A stretch of 64,000 nt of DNA from Anadara kagoshimensis (GCA_021292105.1 CM037870.1:43418576-43482575), one strand, 5' to 3'. Positions 36,481 to 50,215 are shown, counted from the stretch's first letter. The notes: generated from the letters alone by a model not told the origin. Numbers and translations are program-made.

Positions 36481-39400
36481 TGTTGTATTTGACAATCATG
36501 AGCCCGCGCAATCAAGAACCAAAGCGAACGAAATACGAGAAAAACATAAAAACAAAACATATGCATTATAAACGCAAAGCAAGGTCACTCATAATTTATA
36601 TACTACTCCCAAACTTAACTTAGGATGGTGTTGAATAAAGCCCATAGTTATGATTGATATAATCTCCGTGTGCCGGAAACACGCAAAATGTTTGTCCAGC
36701 TTTAGGTTAATTCACGTGTCAACAGAATCAGAATTGCTTAAAACACAAAATTGTGCTGTTTTTATTACAGGTCTTATATTTGAGATTTGCGTCGAATGCT
36801 CAGAATACATGATTTTCTTCGTGGTTGAATTCACGGTCATATATTATATGATTGATGAAGATGCACTTTATTAATAACCTGTATTCTATTTTTCTAAAGA
36901 TCAGAGGTGTTCCTTAAATAGCAAGTTGAGACAGGTTCACCGAGCATTGTTTTAAACAATTAATCCTCTTGTCTGATATATAACTTCATAGAGTCTATGC
37001 ATATACAACTTTGGTTTACCTGAATAAGTCTGCCAGTTACTTAATTCAACCCCTCTATGAAATGTATTAAAATAGTTTTTGCATAGAAGCACTTTTAGCT
37101 TGCCTAAATTTGCGAAATATTGTATGTTTTTGCATAAGCATTATTCCAGCTTGCTGAAAAGAACACATGGAGCAAAATTTGATTTAATGAAAATACCAAA
37201 ATTCTAGGAACATATGTTTCAAGCATTAAGAACAACATTCAATTTTTGTTTAATTAAGACTAAATAATACAAATGACTTAACCCAATTTTTCTTTTGATG
37301 AATAATATCATTTTAGCTCTACATTTTGTTTTGTTTTAACCTAGCTTGGAATTCTTTCACAGGAACTAACTAGGCAACTAGACAGAGTAACGTTTTTATG
37401 ACAGATATCACAATTTTAAAAGGCTAATGAACAGACTATTTTGCAATATTGTAAACAAATCATCAATACAAAGCAACAAACAACACCTTTGTAGTTTATG
37501 GGATTTGCATTTAATTCTGCCGAACGCGAATTAATGGATATTGCTTCAGTTACGTCAATTGTGTTTCGTTTGGGATAACCTTAGTTTCGAGATCAACCTG
37601 TTATCTCAAATAATTTTGATTGTTTTCAAAATATTGCCAATAAATAGTCGATATTGTGTTTTTGATATTGTGATCATTCCACATATCACATATATCTAAT
37701 GGAACACTTGACGAATTCTGGTGCGACAGAAAACCATACATTAGGAACATCCACGGTTTCGTCTAATTCACCAATTGAAACATATCAATTAATCAAATTG
37801 AATTTATTTCATGTTCTGCATTAAAACAAACACGTTTTCAACTGTTCTCACTCTAATGTTATAAAAGTTAGCATACATTGTACATTGTCGTTTGTAAAAT
37901 CTCATAAAACAGTTTCTCTCTCTTGTTATATATTTGGAATAAGTAAGAGACGTTTCATTCAAATTTTACATCAAAACCGTCTGGACAGGTTTAACCTTTG
38001 ACCTCATGAATATATTATATAATATTAATTATTTTTATTAAAATTTATATTTCACACTTGTCTAGGGATAGTAACTGTAAGTTATTGTTTTTCATGCTCT
38101 ACTTGTGTCATTACAGACATACTATAAATGACTTTTACCAGTCTCTGAGGAATTGACTAATAAGTCATAATTAAGCAGACTTGTATATCCGGCCTCAGTT
38201 TTTATAATACTGTCCATTAAAATGGAACATCCCGTCAATTTGAATGACACGTAAATTTCTTAATTCATTTTTGTTCTGAGAAACAATGACATAAAAATAT
38301 CCCCCAAAAGAATAACGTTTCCGAAGAAAAAATTCTTTTTTATATTGTTGCCATATGCATGTACATGTAAATATCTTCTTAATTTTAAGTAAGCATTGTT
38401 TATCATATGGTTTCTTTCTTGACCCATCAACACATACATTTCAATAGCCTGATTTTACAGTCATACATAAGCGGCTTTAGCATACATGTTTTTTCACTCC
38501 ACGAAGCTTTTCTGTGACCAGAATAACTTAATGACATATACAGACTGTATGTTATCCTACAATTCTGCTTTCATTGCAAAGCTAGGTCGTCTAGTTATTT
38601 TCAATGGGCTACTTCTATGGAAATTAAAGATTTCACCATGACAGAAGAATAGAACAACATATCCAGCAAATCCGAACATAATTTGTTTTGCAAGTTTAAT
38701 TGTGAAGGAAATATCAACAATGTTTTGTCATCGACTAAATATAGTGTTTGTATTCAGTAGTGTATATAATACCGGTAATTATGAGACAAAGATCAAGATA
38801 TTATATCCTTATTTAATCTAATGGATGTGTATGTAAGATTGTAAAACACAACGCTATTTTTGGATTTATAAAACTTTCATTAATATATGCATATGATATA
38901 TAGCGATTAAAGCTTTTCCTTATAAGATCTTAAGATTGGTTGGTCGGTTGGTTGGTTGGTTATCTGCATATTGTTAAAAGTTACATCAGCATTGGAAAGT
39001 TATTGGCGTCAAACCAACTACATATCAATCTGATAGATAAATTATTTTCAATGAGTAAGTTACAAGTGTGGAAGAGGATGACTTTAATTAAGAGCATCAA
39101 AACATTCGCAAACATAGTCAACCACATGTCTGTCTTAAACACCGTTGATCTGAGTCAAACCCACAATGTCGAGATTGCTAAGATATGAAGTCGGTTTTTT
39201 TAATTCTCATTTAAATAATTGCTATGTGCGAGGTCCCCCAATATTACTATCATCATACTACTTCACATAAACCCCAGTGTCAGTCCAAAATTTCTTTTCA
39301 TGTCGTCTTGTTTGGATGTGTTGAGTTTGTGGTTGCATTGGCTGTTGCAAAGTGTGTGGTTTTTAGTTACAATTTTACCTCTGTCTCACCTCAGCTCAAG

Positions 39401-40175
39401 AGAATTACCATGGTATTAGTGGCATTAGTAATTGGAAAAAGTCATTCTATAAAGCAAACTTCAGATTTAAACCCAATCACCTGTACGACCACTTATGGCT
39501 TATCTAACTTCTATAGATACTTGGTTTGTCCAAGTGTCTTCCATTGACAAAATATAGTGTACATAATCAGTAGTGAATGAAATAATGTTGATAATCTATT
39601 GATCCAAAATTTAAAAGGTCACGATATACCTGTAAAGTTCAAGGGCAAATATGACAGTGACGATTAATCTATGAGCTGATGATACACATGACATACATTG
39701 AAAACGACAATAACATTTACCACAGCAGAATTTAATTGAAAAACTTCAAATGGAGTAAGAAATAATAGCAAATGGTATTGATTGCATGCAACAATGATTC
39801 TTGTTGTCGTAGCCTCTTTCTAATAGTATTAAATCACCATTTAATTGGAATAATAATTTGGTATCTGTTTACATATACCCACAAAAAGAATACCTCTTGA
39901 CCTCCTGATATCGTTGTTTGAAGCAGCGGAATTTTATTATCACGGACACAATTCTAAATTTAACACTTGCTTTTGCATCTTTTATATAAGTCAATTCAAG
40001 TTTGTCGGTTTTATTCAGTAATTAGTGTTAATGCCATTCATAGCAGCATTTTTTCTGCAAAATAGTAGAAACTGAGGCCCAATATCTTTAATTTTGCTGA
40101 ATTTTGGTTAAAACAGACCCGCGGAAATCTCTGATGAAACACCAGTTACATGTACATTAATTTGCTTTGTTGAAA
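36481..40175. other. AT-rich intergenic sequence
   Basis: Holds a (TTGG)n tract at 38936-38961. A 107-codon ORF at 39224-39547 has a hydrophobic middle (CVEFVVALAVAKCVVFSY) but no confirmed exon structure. Nothing else recognised. Confidence 0.45.
38936..38961. repeat. (TTGG)n microsatellite
   Basis: GGTTGG-type tetranucleotides with one TCGG unit. Confidence 0.9.
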
Positions 40176-40187
40176 AATAAATAAATA

Positions 40188-40218
<31 letters not shown>

Positions 40219-40245
40219 GTAAATAAATAAATAAATAAATAAATA
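40176..40245. repeat. (AAAT)n microsatellite
   Basis: About 17 AAAT units with one AAGT and one AATATAA interruption. Confidence 0.95.
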
Positions 40246-41914
40246 CCATCATTCCAAGTGTGAGAATAGTTGGTATTATGTACGTAGAGAAGGGAATCAA
40301 CAGTGAGGTCTACATTCTATAGGAGTTCAAACAAGTTCTCTATTACGTAACCTATATTTAAATAATGTTCGTGAGTTGTGATACATGATCACCAGAAATG
40401 AAATAAAGCCTACTTACCATTTGAATGGCAGATTTGTTGTAGAATCCTTAATAAAAGGAATCAAACTTATTGACTCAGTTTTTAAATGCATGTGTGTTCA
40501 GATATATCTCACGATGATATGAAGTGTCCAACCTTAAACACAAAAATCACATTGCAATATTTGAAAGATAACTTAAATAGTTGACATTATTTAATATTTG
40601 TTGTTGTCCCGTGGTGGATCTCAGCTGACCTCAACGTAACATGTATTGATGGTATGTTATGACTGATTAACAAACAGAATTACAAACAAACATTACACAT
40701 AATTACATGATTAAACCGAGTTGATTTGTCTCTCTATCACTTTGAAAAACGCATTTAAATCGCTCAATTTGCTTAACGAAAAATGACGGTAAATCCGTGT
40801 TTAGTCAATTACTAAATGTTTATTTACTGGTTTTTATTTCTGACAGATCAAATGTATATCTTCAATCAAGCTAGAAAAGGTAAGCGGTTTTTGGTTTACT
40901 TCAAAAGTTATGTTTTGGTCCATGGAACTTTTTTAATTGGCAGTCATGGCAAACAAAACTGTTTTACTTGATTTGGACGTGATGCCTCATGGCTCTGTCC
41001 AGTACAGAAGTAGAGGTAGAAGTGTTTGAAGTTATTGAAGGTATATAGGTATCAAGCTAGTGTTTCATAATGTAAGTGTTTGTGTTCTGTTTTTATGCGA
41101 TATTGATGGACCTGACTTTCATTCTTTTGAAACTTTCTAAAATAAGTTTTAAACATATGCCCCGTTACACGAGAATCAGACAAACATGTTATTGAGTACG
41201 AAAGACGACAAAAAACTAGTTATATAATTGCTAAATGCAACAAAACCAATAATTCCGAAAAACAGGTAATATCTTTTTTTCCAAAAAGATTAGGAAAAGT
41301 GACTTGACGAAATATGTGAAACCATTATTACACGAAAAGCGATAATCAAGCCGTATTCTGAAGGGCAACAGTAAATTTAAGAACTGTTTCACAGAAATAC
41401 AAGCCAAATAAATATTGTAAACGAAATCTTCAATTCTGCTTGTCTAGGTAAAATGATGAAAGGAACAACCTCTGATCAAGAAAAATCACACTATCACTTT
41501 CATCAAATCAAATTATTCCTGAAAAGTACGATGAAACAATTTGGAAAACTCAAGACCTTTGTGAATACATTACACATGTTCCTGTCCATCCGTCATTTCT
41601 TTTATTAATTATGTGTACATAGAAATAATGAATAATTGTCAAATGGTATCAGAGATAAACTTTATTCAGATTATTCTTAGTTATTTGATTGTATGACAAT
41701 TTCTCTTGTAGCGATCCTAATGAATTCCCACAAAGTATATCAACTGTCATTAATAAGTCAAGATAGTGCGACATTTCAAATGACAAGATAACAAGCAATC
41801 AACGGTTACTACTCATAACATTGAGGACAAGACTGGTTATCAGCTGTTTGTGTACAGTTAGACAGTACAGATCTGTCTAAACTTTAATAACCTTACACTA
41901 ACGAAGAAACGAAG

Positions 41915-42135
41915 AAGTGCCGAAATCGACCTCTAGTTAGCTATATCTCGACAGTTTTTCGGCAGCTGCCATCAATTTCTCGAAAGCTTTTTGTGACAGC
42001 TTTTAGATATTTGTTATCTTTCTCTCCACAGTCTTTTGCCACTAGCTTACCGTATCTGGCCCACACAACAACCAATCCTAGACTCCATTTTGTTTGCTCA
42101 GTGTTAAATTTTGGACACACCTGTACTGCAGATAA
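41915..42135 (+). repeat. Dispersed family B, copy 3
   Basis: GACCTCTAGTTAGCTATATC, TCGACAGTTTTTCGGCAGCT, GCTCAGTGTTAAATTTTGGA, CACCTGTACTGCAGAT. A 67-codon minus-strand ORF covers it, but the family's other copies do not keep that frame. Confidence 0.5.
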
Positions 42136-42590
42136 ACACGGCACATATTGGTAACCTTTATTACATAAATCTAGATTGGGAAATAAAATGCACCATGCAT
42201 GGTAAAAAAATTACCAAGGCCAAAACCATACTGACTGCATATACACGTTATGGACGTAATAAGTTATCTTAACTGATAAATTAAGTATAGACAAGTTTTA
42301 ACTCAAACAGCAACGTCGGTATGTTCACTACTGATATTGTGTAATACACTTGAGATGTTTTTAGGTCAAATATATAACTTGATAAATGAAGCCTATTTTG
42401 GTCATAGCTCTATTGGCTTAATCTATACGTTGGTTAAAGATTTTTTTATTATGTCATATGGAACATATATTGATGACCCCCATCCCCTCTTCTCTCTGTC
42501 GTTTTTTTTTTTTTTTGTCTGTTTCCCTATTACATTGGTTTCCACAGAATAGCGGTTGCTTAGTTGAAATTATACCATATATTGTAAATA

Positions 42591-42716
42591 GCGAGTGTAG
42601 CTAGCTAAACAGGAGGCCTAGGTTTTTACCCTTCCGGAGTACCCGGCCAATTTCAAAAGTTTTACTTTGCCTCTGGATTGTGATTCGGACATGGATATGT
42701 ATGTTAGTTTTCGATT
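42591..42716 (-). repeat. Dispersed family A copy
   Basis: GCGAGTGTAGCTAGCTAAAC, AGGAGGC, CCCTTCCGGAGTACCCGG, TTTTACTTTGCCTCTGGATT. Confidence 0.8.
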
Positions 42717-43263
42717 ACACTAGTACATTGACAAATATCCTAAAAAGGAAGAAGGTTATAGTTATGTCAATGGAGTTCGCCAGCGAACCATATGATAAAT
42801 AATATTTAACGTTTGTGCAGAACGTTTTTGAAAAGGCTTGCGTCGAAACTTCCCGGAATAATAACGGTAAATGTGAACTGAAGCGCTTCCATCTTCAATG
42901 GAAATAATTATTGCACAGAAACGTTATAGGGTATCACGTGGTACACAGGCGAACCCAAACTGTCAAGGTAGTTCTAGGATTTTCAAAACTGTGTTTTCTG
43001 TCGTAATTACATATTATTGTCACCCTTCAAAGAAAATTCTCGCATAGCGATCGGTTAACTTGCCGGGGTACATGGAACGATGTTCGTAAATCTGCCGGGG
43101 TACATGAGAGCACGCGACGTTTAGCGGTAAAAGGGAAGTAACTCGTACATCTCTGACGTCTAGTTACGGTAAACAAACATGGCGACAACGCACGCAAGTC
43201 ACAGAAAATACGAAATGGAAGTTAAAAAGATCCAACTGGTAACGCTTTGAAGGGTGACAAAAA

Positions 43264-43400
43264 CGTTATACAGGGCTTTGGCAGGTTACACGGTCCCATG
43301 TACCCTGTCAAAGATGAATGTACCCTTCGCCTGCGGCTCAGGGCACATAAATCTTTGACGGGGTACATGGGACCGTGTAACCTGCCAAAGCCCTGTATAA
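43264..43400. repeat. Long hairpin: 51-bp arms, 35-bp loop
   Basis: Arms 43264-43314 and 43350-43400 are complementary at 50 of 51 positions (ends GTTATACAGGGCTTTGGCAG / CTGCCAAAGCCCTGTATAAC). The loop (CGCCTGCGG) can itself pair in part. The sequence GGGGTACATG of the arm also appears twice nearby (43065-43110). GC-rich compared with its surroundings. Confidence 0.95.
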
Positions 43401-44039
43401 CTTATATTGTCTTCATACTGCTAAGATTTTGAACATGGGGGTCACATTTAATTGTTTATAAACAAACATTCTTATGTTGCAGCAGTTCTTATCTCATCTT
43501 TGAAGTTAATTAAATCATTTTGGTTCGATTGACGTTAGAAAAAGTGAAAGCTTGTAAATATTAATTTGGATATACTTATTTCAAATACGAAATACCAAGT
43601 TATTATAACAAATGTGGTCCTTAAATTGCCCCAAAAACGCAGTGCAAAACTCTGAACCTTATTAACTTGTGCTATCCTAAAGGTGATTTATCAGAACGCT
43701 TACCTTATACTGAGAGTATTGAAGTATTTATTTCAAAATAATACAAGAGAAGGAAAATGTCAAGTAAAACCAGTCTTTAAATGTCATCCCAATGGAGGAA
43801 TCGAGTAGTATCTTAATCTTTAGCACATTTTGAACAGAATTTATGCAGAACCTTGTTAAATCTGAAGAGAAGACTGTTACAGAAGCATTCAAGTCCACAT
43901 ACAGATATATAGATTACGTAATCCTAAGTTTGGAGTGTGTGAATGCCGTCTATCCTAATAAGCTTGAAATAAAAGATACGACTGATTTTTCAAGCCCCTC
44001 AAAAAGTTTTATTTCCGTCATTACAGTATTATTGATATT

Positions 44040-44283
44040 GTCTCCGTGTCAAGAAATGCCCTGGATATATTTGATGTCCCATATTTCCATGTATCTTCCA
44101 CTCAATTTTGATAACAGACGAGGCGGGTGTAGCTAGCTAAACAGAAGATGCTTATCCTTCAAGAGCAACTGGTCTGATTTCCCTGGTGGAATTTGACGTA
44201 TTCAACCTGGTTTTTCAGTTTCAAAGATTTTGCTTTGCTTCTGGATTTTAAATTGGATATGGATTAGCATGCTTGGTTTTGAT
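44040..44283 (-). repeat. Dispersed family A, long copy
   Basis: TCTCCGTGTCAAGAAATG, GGATATATTTGATGTCCCAT, GGGTGTAGCTAGCTAAACAG, TTCCCTGGTGGAATTTGACG, TTTTGCTTTGCTTCTGGATT. Spans both the core and the extension. Confidence 0.85.
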
Positions 44284-45225
44284 TCCAATAGTGTGACATA
44301 TGTGGTTTATATATAATGAAATCAAGTTCTACCTTGCTTCGGTTTACCAGTTACCTGTCAGAATATTGCCAATGCAGAAAAAGGTACTAGTATTTCGGAA
44401 AAATATGCAACTCAAAAATGTAAATCATCTTCTACAAATTAAATGCAAATTTGAATAACAATGACCAGTCCAAAAATGCATGAATGGATATAAATGTATA
44501 TCATTTAAATCAATAAGCAATATACAAACATGGAAACCTAATACGGGATGTTATTTAATTTATGCTAGTTTAAGATGAGCCGTAACTGAATCCTTTACAA
44601 ACGTATATGATTATGTACCTGTGTATCTTAAATACATTATGTTTTACTTATAAGTGGTGTCAAGGGTAGATAACGAAATTTATATGACATTGTATAATGA
44701 AGGACAAAAATTTATTTAATACCATGACTTTGAGGTAAGAGTTAGACCCATGGCACCGAACATGAAATCCGACCCCAGCCTAATCAAGGACGTTCAACTT
44801 AAAAAAGTCAAAGAAAAATGAAAAAAACCCACTCAGGTTCGAGTGTAGTGTATACTATTAACTCTTCGCTTTCATTTGATTTACTGATTTTCTTTCAACC
44901 CTTGAATTTTTTGCAACGTATAGGAACGATAACCCGTGTTTTGGTTTGTGAAACACTCGCTGTGCACTGTATATACACTCTTATTGAAGTCCAACGCCTA
45001 ATGAAGCCCCGGAAATCCGTTAAATATTACATCACAAAACATATAATGAAGCAAAATGTTGTAACAAGGTAAATGTTTGTAACCAGTCTATAGTCGCGGT
45101 TATAACTGCTGACTTTGCGTTTTCTGCACACATTATAAGACATACATTGTATAAGAAGAACATTAGCGAGGAAAATAATTCGCGATTTTCACGGCGACTC
45201 TTGTACCGCGAATGCGTCTTCTCAG

Positions 45226-45247
45226 CAAAAAAAAAAAGAAAAAAAAA

Positions 45248-45281
<34 letters not shown>

Positions 45282-45285
45282 AAAC
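45226..45285. repeat. Poly-A / A-rich tract
   Basis: Almost pure A for about 38 bp, then AAAC repeats. It may be a retroposon tail; no upstream element body is recognised. Confidence 0.9.
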
Positions 45286-45491
45286 ATTTTAATGTAAAAT
45301 TTTGTTTAACAAAAGCTTCTACTTTGTAAAATAAACACACATATGTATGAAGTAAATTAAAGGCTTACTACACATGTATCCAGAAATCCTATACATGTAT
45401 GACTAACGAAAGAACCAAAATAATGCATCTGAATAGCATATCATGTGTATGTACTATACGATAAGCAAGATACCAAAATCATGGAAACGTT

Positions 45492-45600
45492 CGGCGGCGT
45501 AGAAGGACCAAAAGAAAAAAAATACTAATTCGTTCGAACGATTTACTTAAATCATTCTTACGAATTAGTATTTTTTTCATTTGGCCCTTCCACGCCGCCG
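45492..45600. repeat. Long hairpin: about 41-bp arms, 26-bp loop
   Basis: Arms 45492-45533 and 45560-45600 (CGGCGGCGTAGAAGG...ACTAATTCGT) match at roughly 90 percent. GAAACG is found near both outer ends, not exactly abutting. The loop contains CGTTCGAACG and the near-palindrome GATTTACTTAAATC. Confidence 0.92.
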
Positions 45601-45709
45601 TAGAAACGAGTTAAAAAAAACCCAGAATATCGATGATTTAAACTTGTACGTGCATTGTGATAAAATGTTTGCAATGGTTTTGTTGAATCTTAAATTCTTA
45701 ATCGTATCT

Positions 45710-45738
45710 TAATAAATAAATAAATAAATAAATAAATA
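45710..45738. repeat. (AAAT)n microsatellite
   Basis: About seven AAAT units. Confidence 0.95.
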
Positions 45739-46421
45739 TTCGTTGATTTCGCGTTCACATTTGCACGATTCTTTTTCTGTAAACCATATATCAATTTTAA
45801 GTTTGACCAAGTTGACATTTCGTTTTAAAACCTAATTGAGAGTGTCCAAAGTGCACGGTTGTTTATAAAGAATGACTTTTGTTGACATTTATTCGGGAAA
45901 TAATTTGGGCAATAGGATAAATAATTGTGTTGTAATGATATAAAAGTCCCTTTTATGCGGACAGTAATGCGTCTTTCATATGCAGATACAAATATATGCA
46001 TTTTTACACCCATTTATTCTGACAAGATTTAAACACCTTTGAATTTATACATATAAAATAGCAATTTGTGGCTCCATATTTATGTTTTTAAGTTTAAACA
46101 ATAAAGTATTTATACAGAAATAGCTAAAAATATGTATGTTTCACAAAAATATTAACTTATACTTTAAAACCACATCCATGCCAGATGTTCATTGGTAAAA
46201 CAAGGCTTAATAAACGTATATATTTAAGTCTTTTTATTACATTGAAGAATATCACTAGTTGTTTTGCTGTCGACATTACGTCAATGAACATAAATGATTT
46301 TTTTCTGCCATGATACGACGTAAAACAACAATTGTAGGGTAAAATTAAAACATAACTACAGGAATGGCCAAAAAGGCAAAAGAAAAAAGAGGCTCAAAAA
46401 GAACCTAAAAGCTTGTATTTT

Positions 46422-46680
46422 ATGGGCGGACATGACCGAGTGATACTGTCACTGTCTTTCGAAGTGAAGGGTTGTGGATTCAAACCTAGCCAGAGACTTG
46501 GGCATTTTCTAAGATGATTATTATCTCCTGCCTATACTTGAGCTGTAAAAAGCTACATACATATAGTCTTTCGGGTGAGACTCAAATCCGAGGTCCTGTG
46601 CCTCAGTGCGCACTAAAGGCACCTCTGTAGAGTTCAAAATTGTGTAGGCCACCTGGGGTCGCTACAGAGGACGCTTACAA
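46422..46680 (+). mobile_element. tRNA-derived SINE, second type
   Basis: The head has an A-box-like CATGACCGAGTGATA and B box GGATTCAAACC (46476-46486). The body has CTTTCGGGTGAGACTCAAAT and CCGAGGTCCTGTGCC, and the tail ends in TACAACTAAAAAACAA. It differs from the 57-kb type in the body. Confidence 0.65.
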
Positions 46681-46684
46681 CTAA

Positions 46685-48164
46685 AAAACAATTGTAACAG
46701 TCTGAGCAAAGTTAGTCAGATTTCATGTCATATTATCAATGAACATAATTTTGTTTGCTGAAACGACGTCAAACAACAATTATGTGGTCAAATGTGCTGA
46801 AGTTGAATTTTTATTAAAATAATGCAATCAAAATCAGTACATGGGAATAGTAACCAACAAATGGAGCGATGCATAACCAAATGTTGTAATTAGAACACGA
46901 GACTACTGGTTTCGATAACTCTGACACAGGTGTTAATTAATTAAGAGAGCATTATAAATTAATGTGATGTGATGCATACATGTACATGTACTTCCGTTAC
47001 AAATGTGCAGTTGTCCTTAAAACAGTAATGAATTATAATGAAAGTGCAAATCCGCTGCAATAATTGTGCAATTGTCTTTAGGATTATAATGTATGTTAAT
47101 TAAAGTGCAAACTGTATAGTTGTTTTATAAGTAGATGCATAAAATCATAAAATATAAGAGGTTTTTATTATCGTTATATAAGTGTAATAAATTGTAATGT
47201 CATGAGCTGGAACAGGTTACTATGTCATGTAAGGACGTTAAATTATATATGATACGACAAGGTGACCTTGTAAGTTTGTCAGTAGTCATCATCTTACCGA
47301 TCAGTAATGAGTGATGGTGCAATATTTCGATGCTATATTTAATATACAAATGTGAGGATAAAATTATTAAAACCAAGAAAGCAGTAAATTGTCGTTTAAA
47401 TAAACCCAATTTAATTTTTTTTTTGAATTTTAGATATAGAGAAGATATGAAAAATTACCACCACCATCGCCGCCATCATAATCGTTATAATAACTGTACA
47501 ATTTTTTTTCACTTTATGAATAAAATTTGCAACGTTGTAAAAGTCATGTAAATATATCACAGAATACAGTAAAGTGCGTCAAATTTGACCTGGCCGATTG
47601 ATTATAACATTGGGCTTATATATACACTGTATGATTTAATTAAGACAGCATATTTCATTACCAAAACACCTGGTACCTATATTACTATCAGTTATCTTTA
47701 TATATTCACATTATAAAGCTCCTAAATGTCCGTCTGAATATTCAAATTAAAAGGTCAAACGGCCAGGTCAGACTTGACGCACTAGTAACAATATATGCAA
47801 AATCTATTGATTGTTTAAGACTGCCAGTCGACAGCGTCGGTGCCAAGTGGTGGAAATGGACGGCGAGGTTAAGTATGGCGTATACAAATTTGTCTGCTCG
47901 GGTGGAATTATTCCAAGTCTTAAATAATGTAACGGGAATAATTTATTGAGATTTAAAACATGTACATAATGTCCAGCAAAATAAAAATAAAATGACAAGT
48001 CTTTTTTTTAAAAAAAAGGTATCACAAATATGGTACACCAATTGTCAGATACTAATGATTCACTAAAGAATTCCATACGCAGAAATCGAGGCCCGATCTG
48101 AAGGGTTATCTGTCCTTACATTAAAAGTCGCCCTATACTGACGATCGTAAATCTTAAAGTTTAA
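46685..48164. other. AT-rich intergenic sequence
   Basis: No gene or clear element found. Short ORFs at 47200-47551 overlap on both strands and have no recognisable product. Confidence 0.45.
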
Positions 48165-48170
48165 CTGACA

Positions 48171-48938
48171 CACGGGGGTAATCCTGATACACCGTATTTC
48201 ATTTACGTCGGAGTATTCCGTCGGTTTTAATTTACGTCCGAGTAAAATGATGCATTTTTGGTCGTTACGCTTTACGTTAAAGAGAACAGATGACCATTTT
48301 TAATATAACTTCATAAAAACGAAACTTTAACAGAAAGCAAAATGTTATTCACATTATATTTGATAGTATTTAACTTCTTCATATAAAAACTTGCAAGAAA
48401 TATTCATATTTTTCACGCACTTTTAACATTTCCATTTTTGGCAGGTGCTTTTTTTTAGCAGCTGATTTTAATAAAACGGACTTTGATTCAAATGACGTTT
48501 CTATTCAAAAATCTCAAGAAATGTCTTTACTTTTATAAACTCGCAAAAACAGAAGCTTTACTCGGCTTTTAAATGAAATTTTAGGTTTCGTTTAAGCGGA
48601 GTGGTATTAATGTTACGCTTTCCGTTCAGCTGTGTTATGCTTTACGTGAAGGTATGTTACGCTTTCCGTTTGATATGATTCGCAATTAACAGAGCTCAAT
48701 CTTCATTATAACTTTAGATCGAATGTCTTTCTCGATTAAATCTTCACAAGTTGTTTCAGAAGTGATTCAGAAAGCATTGCAGGATAGGATTCAATTTTTG
48801 AAAGAGAACGCAACCATACACAGTTCGTAACTTGAACCAATAAAGAACAAAACCAACATACTGTCATCCATGCTTATATAGCAATACATTATATAAAAAA
48901 GTGAACACTTACGATAGAGTAAACCGACTTATTGATAG
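48171..48938 (+). repeat. Left 768-bp terminal inverted repeat
   Basis: Holds motifs repeated within the arm: TTTACGTCGGAGTATTCCGT and TTTACGTCCGAGTAAAATGA near the tip, and several GTTACGCTTTNCGTT boxes (about 48267, 48611 and 48657), possible transposase sites. Confidence 0.92.
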
Positions 48939-49379
48939 TTATATCTATTACGCAGATAAATTAAACACGTGTGAAATACCATTTTGAAAAGGATCAAATG
49001 AAGATCATATTTTTTATCACTCTTCCTGACACTTTCTACATTAAGTCATGCTTGTGACATACCAGGAGACTCAGCTTTCACCATCTTCTTGTTATGTGGC
49101 GTATATTGACTGTGGTGCCTTACAGCTAAATTCTTGCTATTATCACCACCCCTTCTGTACTTTTTCAGGTCATAAGCAACAAGCGGTTCGTAAGTTTCTT
49201 CGTTTAACGTGAGGACATATATCTTCATGTGCCTCAAATAAATGTTCAATGATTATTTATTTCAGACCAGTATTGGCATTTGTACATGGCCCTTGATGTT
49301 TCAGACATTATGAATTCATGACTGAAATTTTAAATGCATGATTGTATTTCACTAGTTGGTTTCATACGTGAAAAGAGAT

Positions 49380-49615
49380 CATCTGTGGCCGAGGGGTCTA
49401 AAGGATGGGCTTATGTATTAAGGTGCCTCTCATCGCCTTGGAACGAGTCCCACCTAGCGAAAGTCGGCGGCTTCTCTGGGCACAGTGACACTTGTTTCAT
49501 TCACCACCTATGCTGAATTGACCGCCTCGACATATGTGGAATAATCTTGACTACGGCGTAAACAATATTACATTTGACTGGGGCGTAAAACACCATTACC
49601 CAACTGATTAAAAAG
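49380..49615 (+). mobile_element. tRNA-derived SINE with leucine-tRNA-like head
   Basis: GTGGCCGAGGGGTCTAAAGG (A box of tRNA-Leu/Ser type) and GGAACGAGTCCC (B-box-like, 49440-49451). The tail GACTGGGGCGTAAAACACCA is shared with the 57-kb family. It is inserted inside the long-TIR element. Confidence 0.65.
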
Positions 49616-49777
49616 TTGAAAATTAACAAAAGAGGTTGATGGGCATCAACGCTCACCTTAGTATATACAATGGATCAATGGTCGTCCTAACACAAGAGAT
49701 AAAAATGTAAAAACTCATGTCATTATCTGTTTATATAGTCAAGTTATAACACTTTTAGTATTATTTCTATATCTGTA

Positions 49778-50215
49778 ACCTTGACCCTGAACCCATGACC
49801 TTGATCTATATTATCACCATGTCAATACCTACAACATTCTTACTTGCATGCCTATACAAAAAGTTAACAGTCTTGCAGATAATTAACCATTTTGGTTTAC
49901 TTGTGCATCTGTGACCTTGACTTTTGAACCCATGGCTTGATCTATGCCATGTCAATACCTACACTATTCGTATATACATGCCTATTTAATAAGGTAATAG
50001 TTTTGCACATAATTAGCCATTTTGGTGTACTTGTGCACCTATGACCTTGATTTTTGAACCCATGTCCCTGATCTTTGTATCAAAACGATCGTCATGTCAA
50101 TACATACAATAAACTGAAAATCCCATGCCATTATTGCCTGAAAAATTAGCAATTTTATGAAAGTTCAAAAACTGAGATATGACCTTGAGCTTTGATCTTT
50201 ACATCAATTCGAGGG
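49778..50215. repeat. Tandem repeat, 130-138-bp units, three and a bit
   Basis: Units start with GACCTTGA at about 49780, 49913, 50043 and 50181. Shared text: TTTTGAACCCATG, CATGTCAATACCTACA, ATGCCTAT, AATTAGCCATTTTGG and ACTTGTGCA. Confidence 0.8.

Noticed and set aside
39224-39547. 107-codon ORF with a hydrophobic segment, as a membrane-protein exon (MS4A-like)
   Set aside because: A single hydrophobic stretch without neighbouring exons or a firm family match. An overlapping frame is also open.
41941-42144. 67-codon minus-strand ORF as a gene
   Set aside because: It lies in a dispersed repeat (family B) whose other copies at 13.1 and 33.7 kb do not keep the frame.
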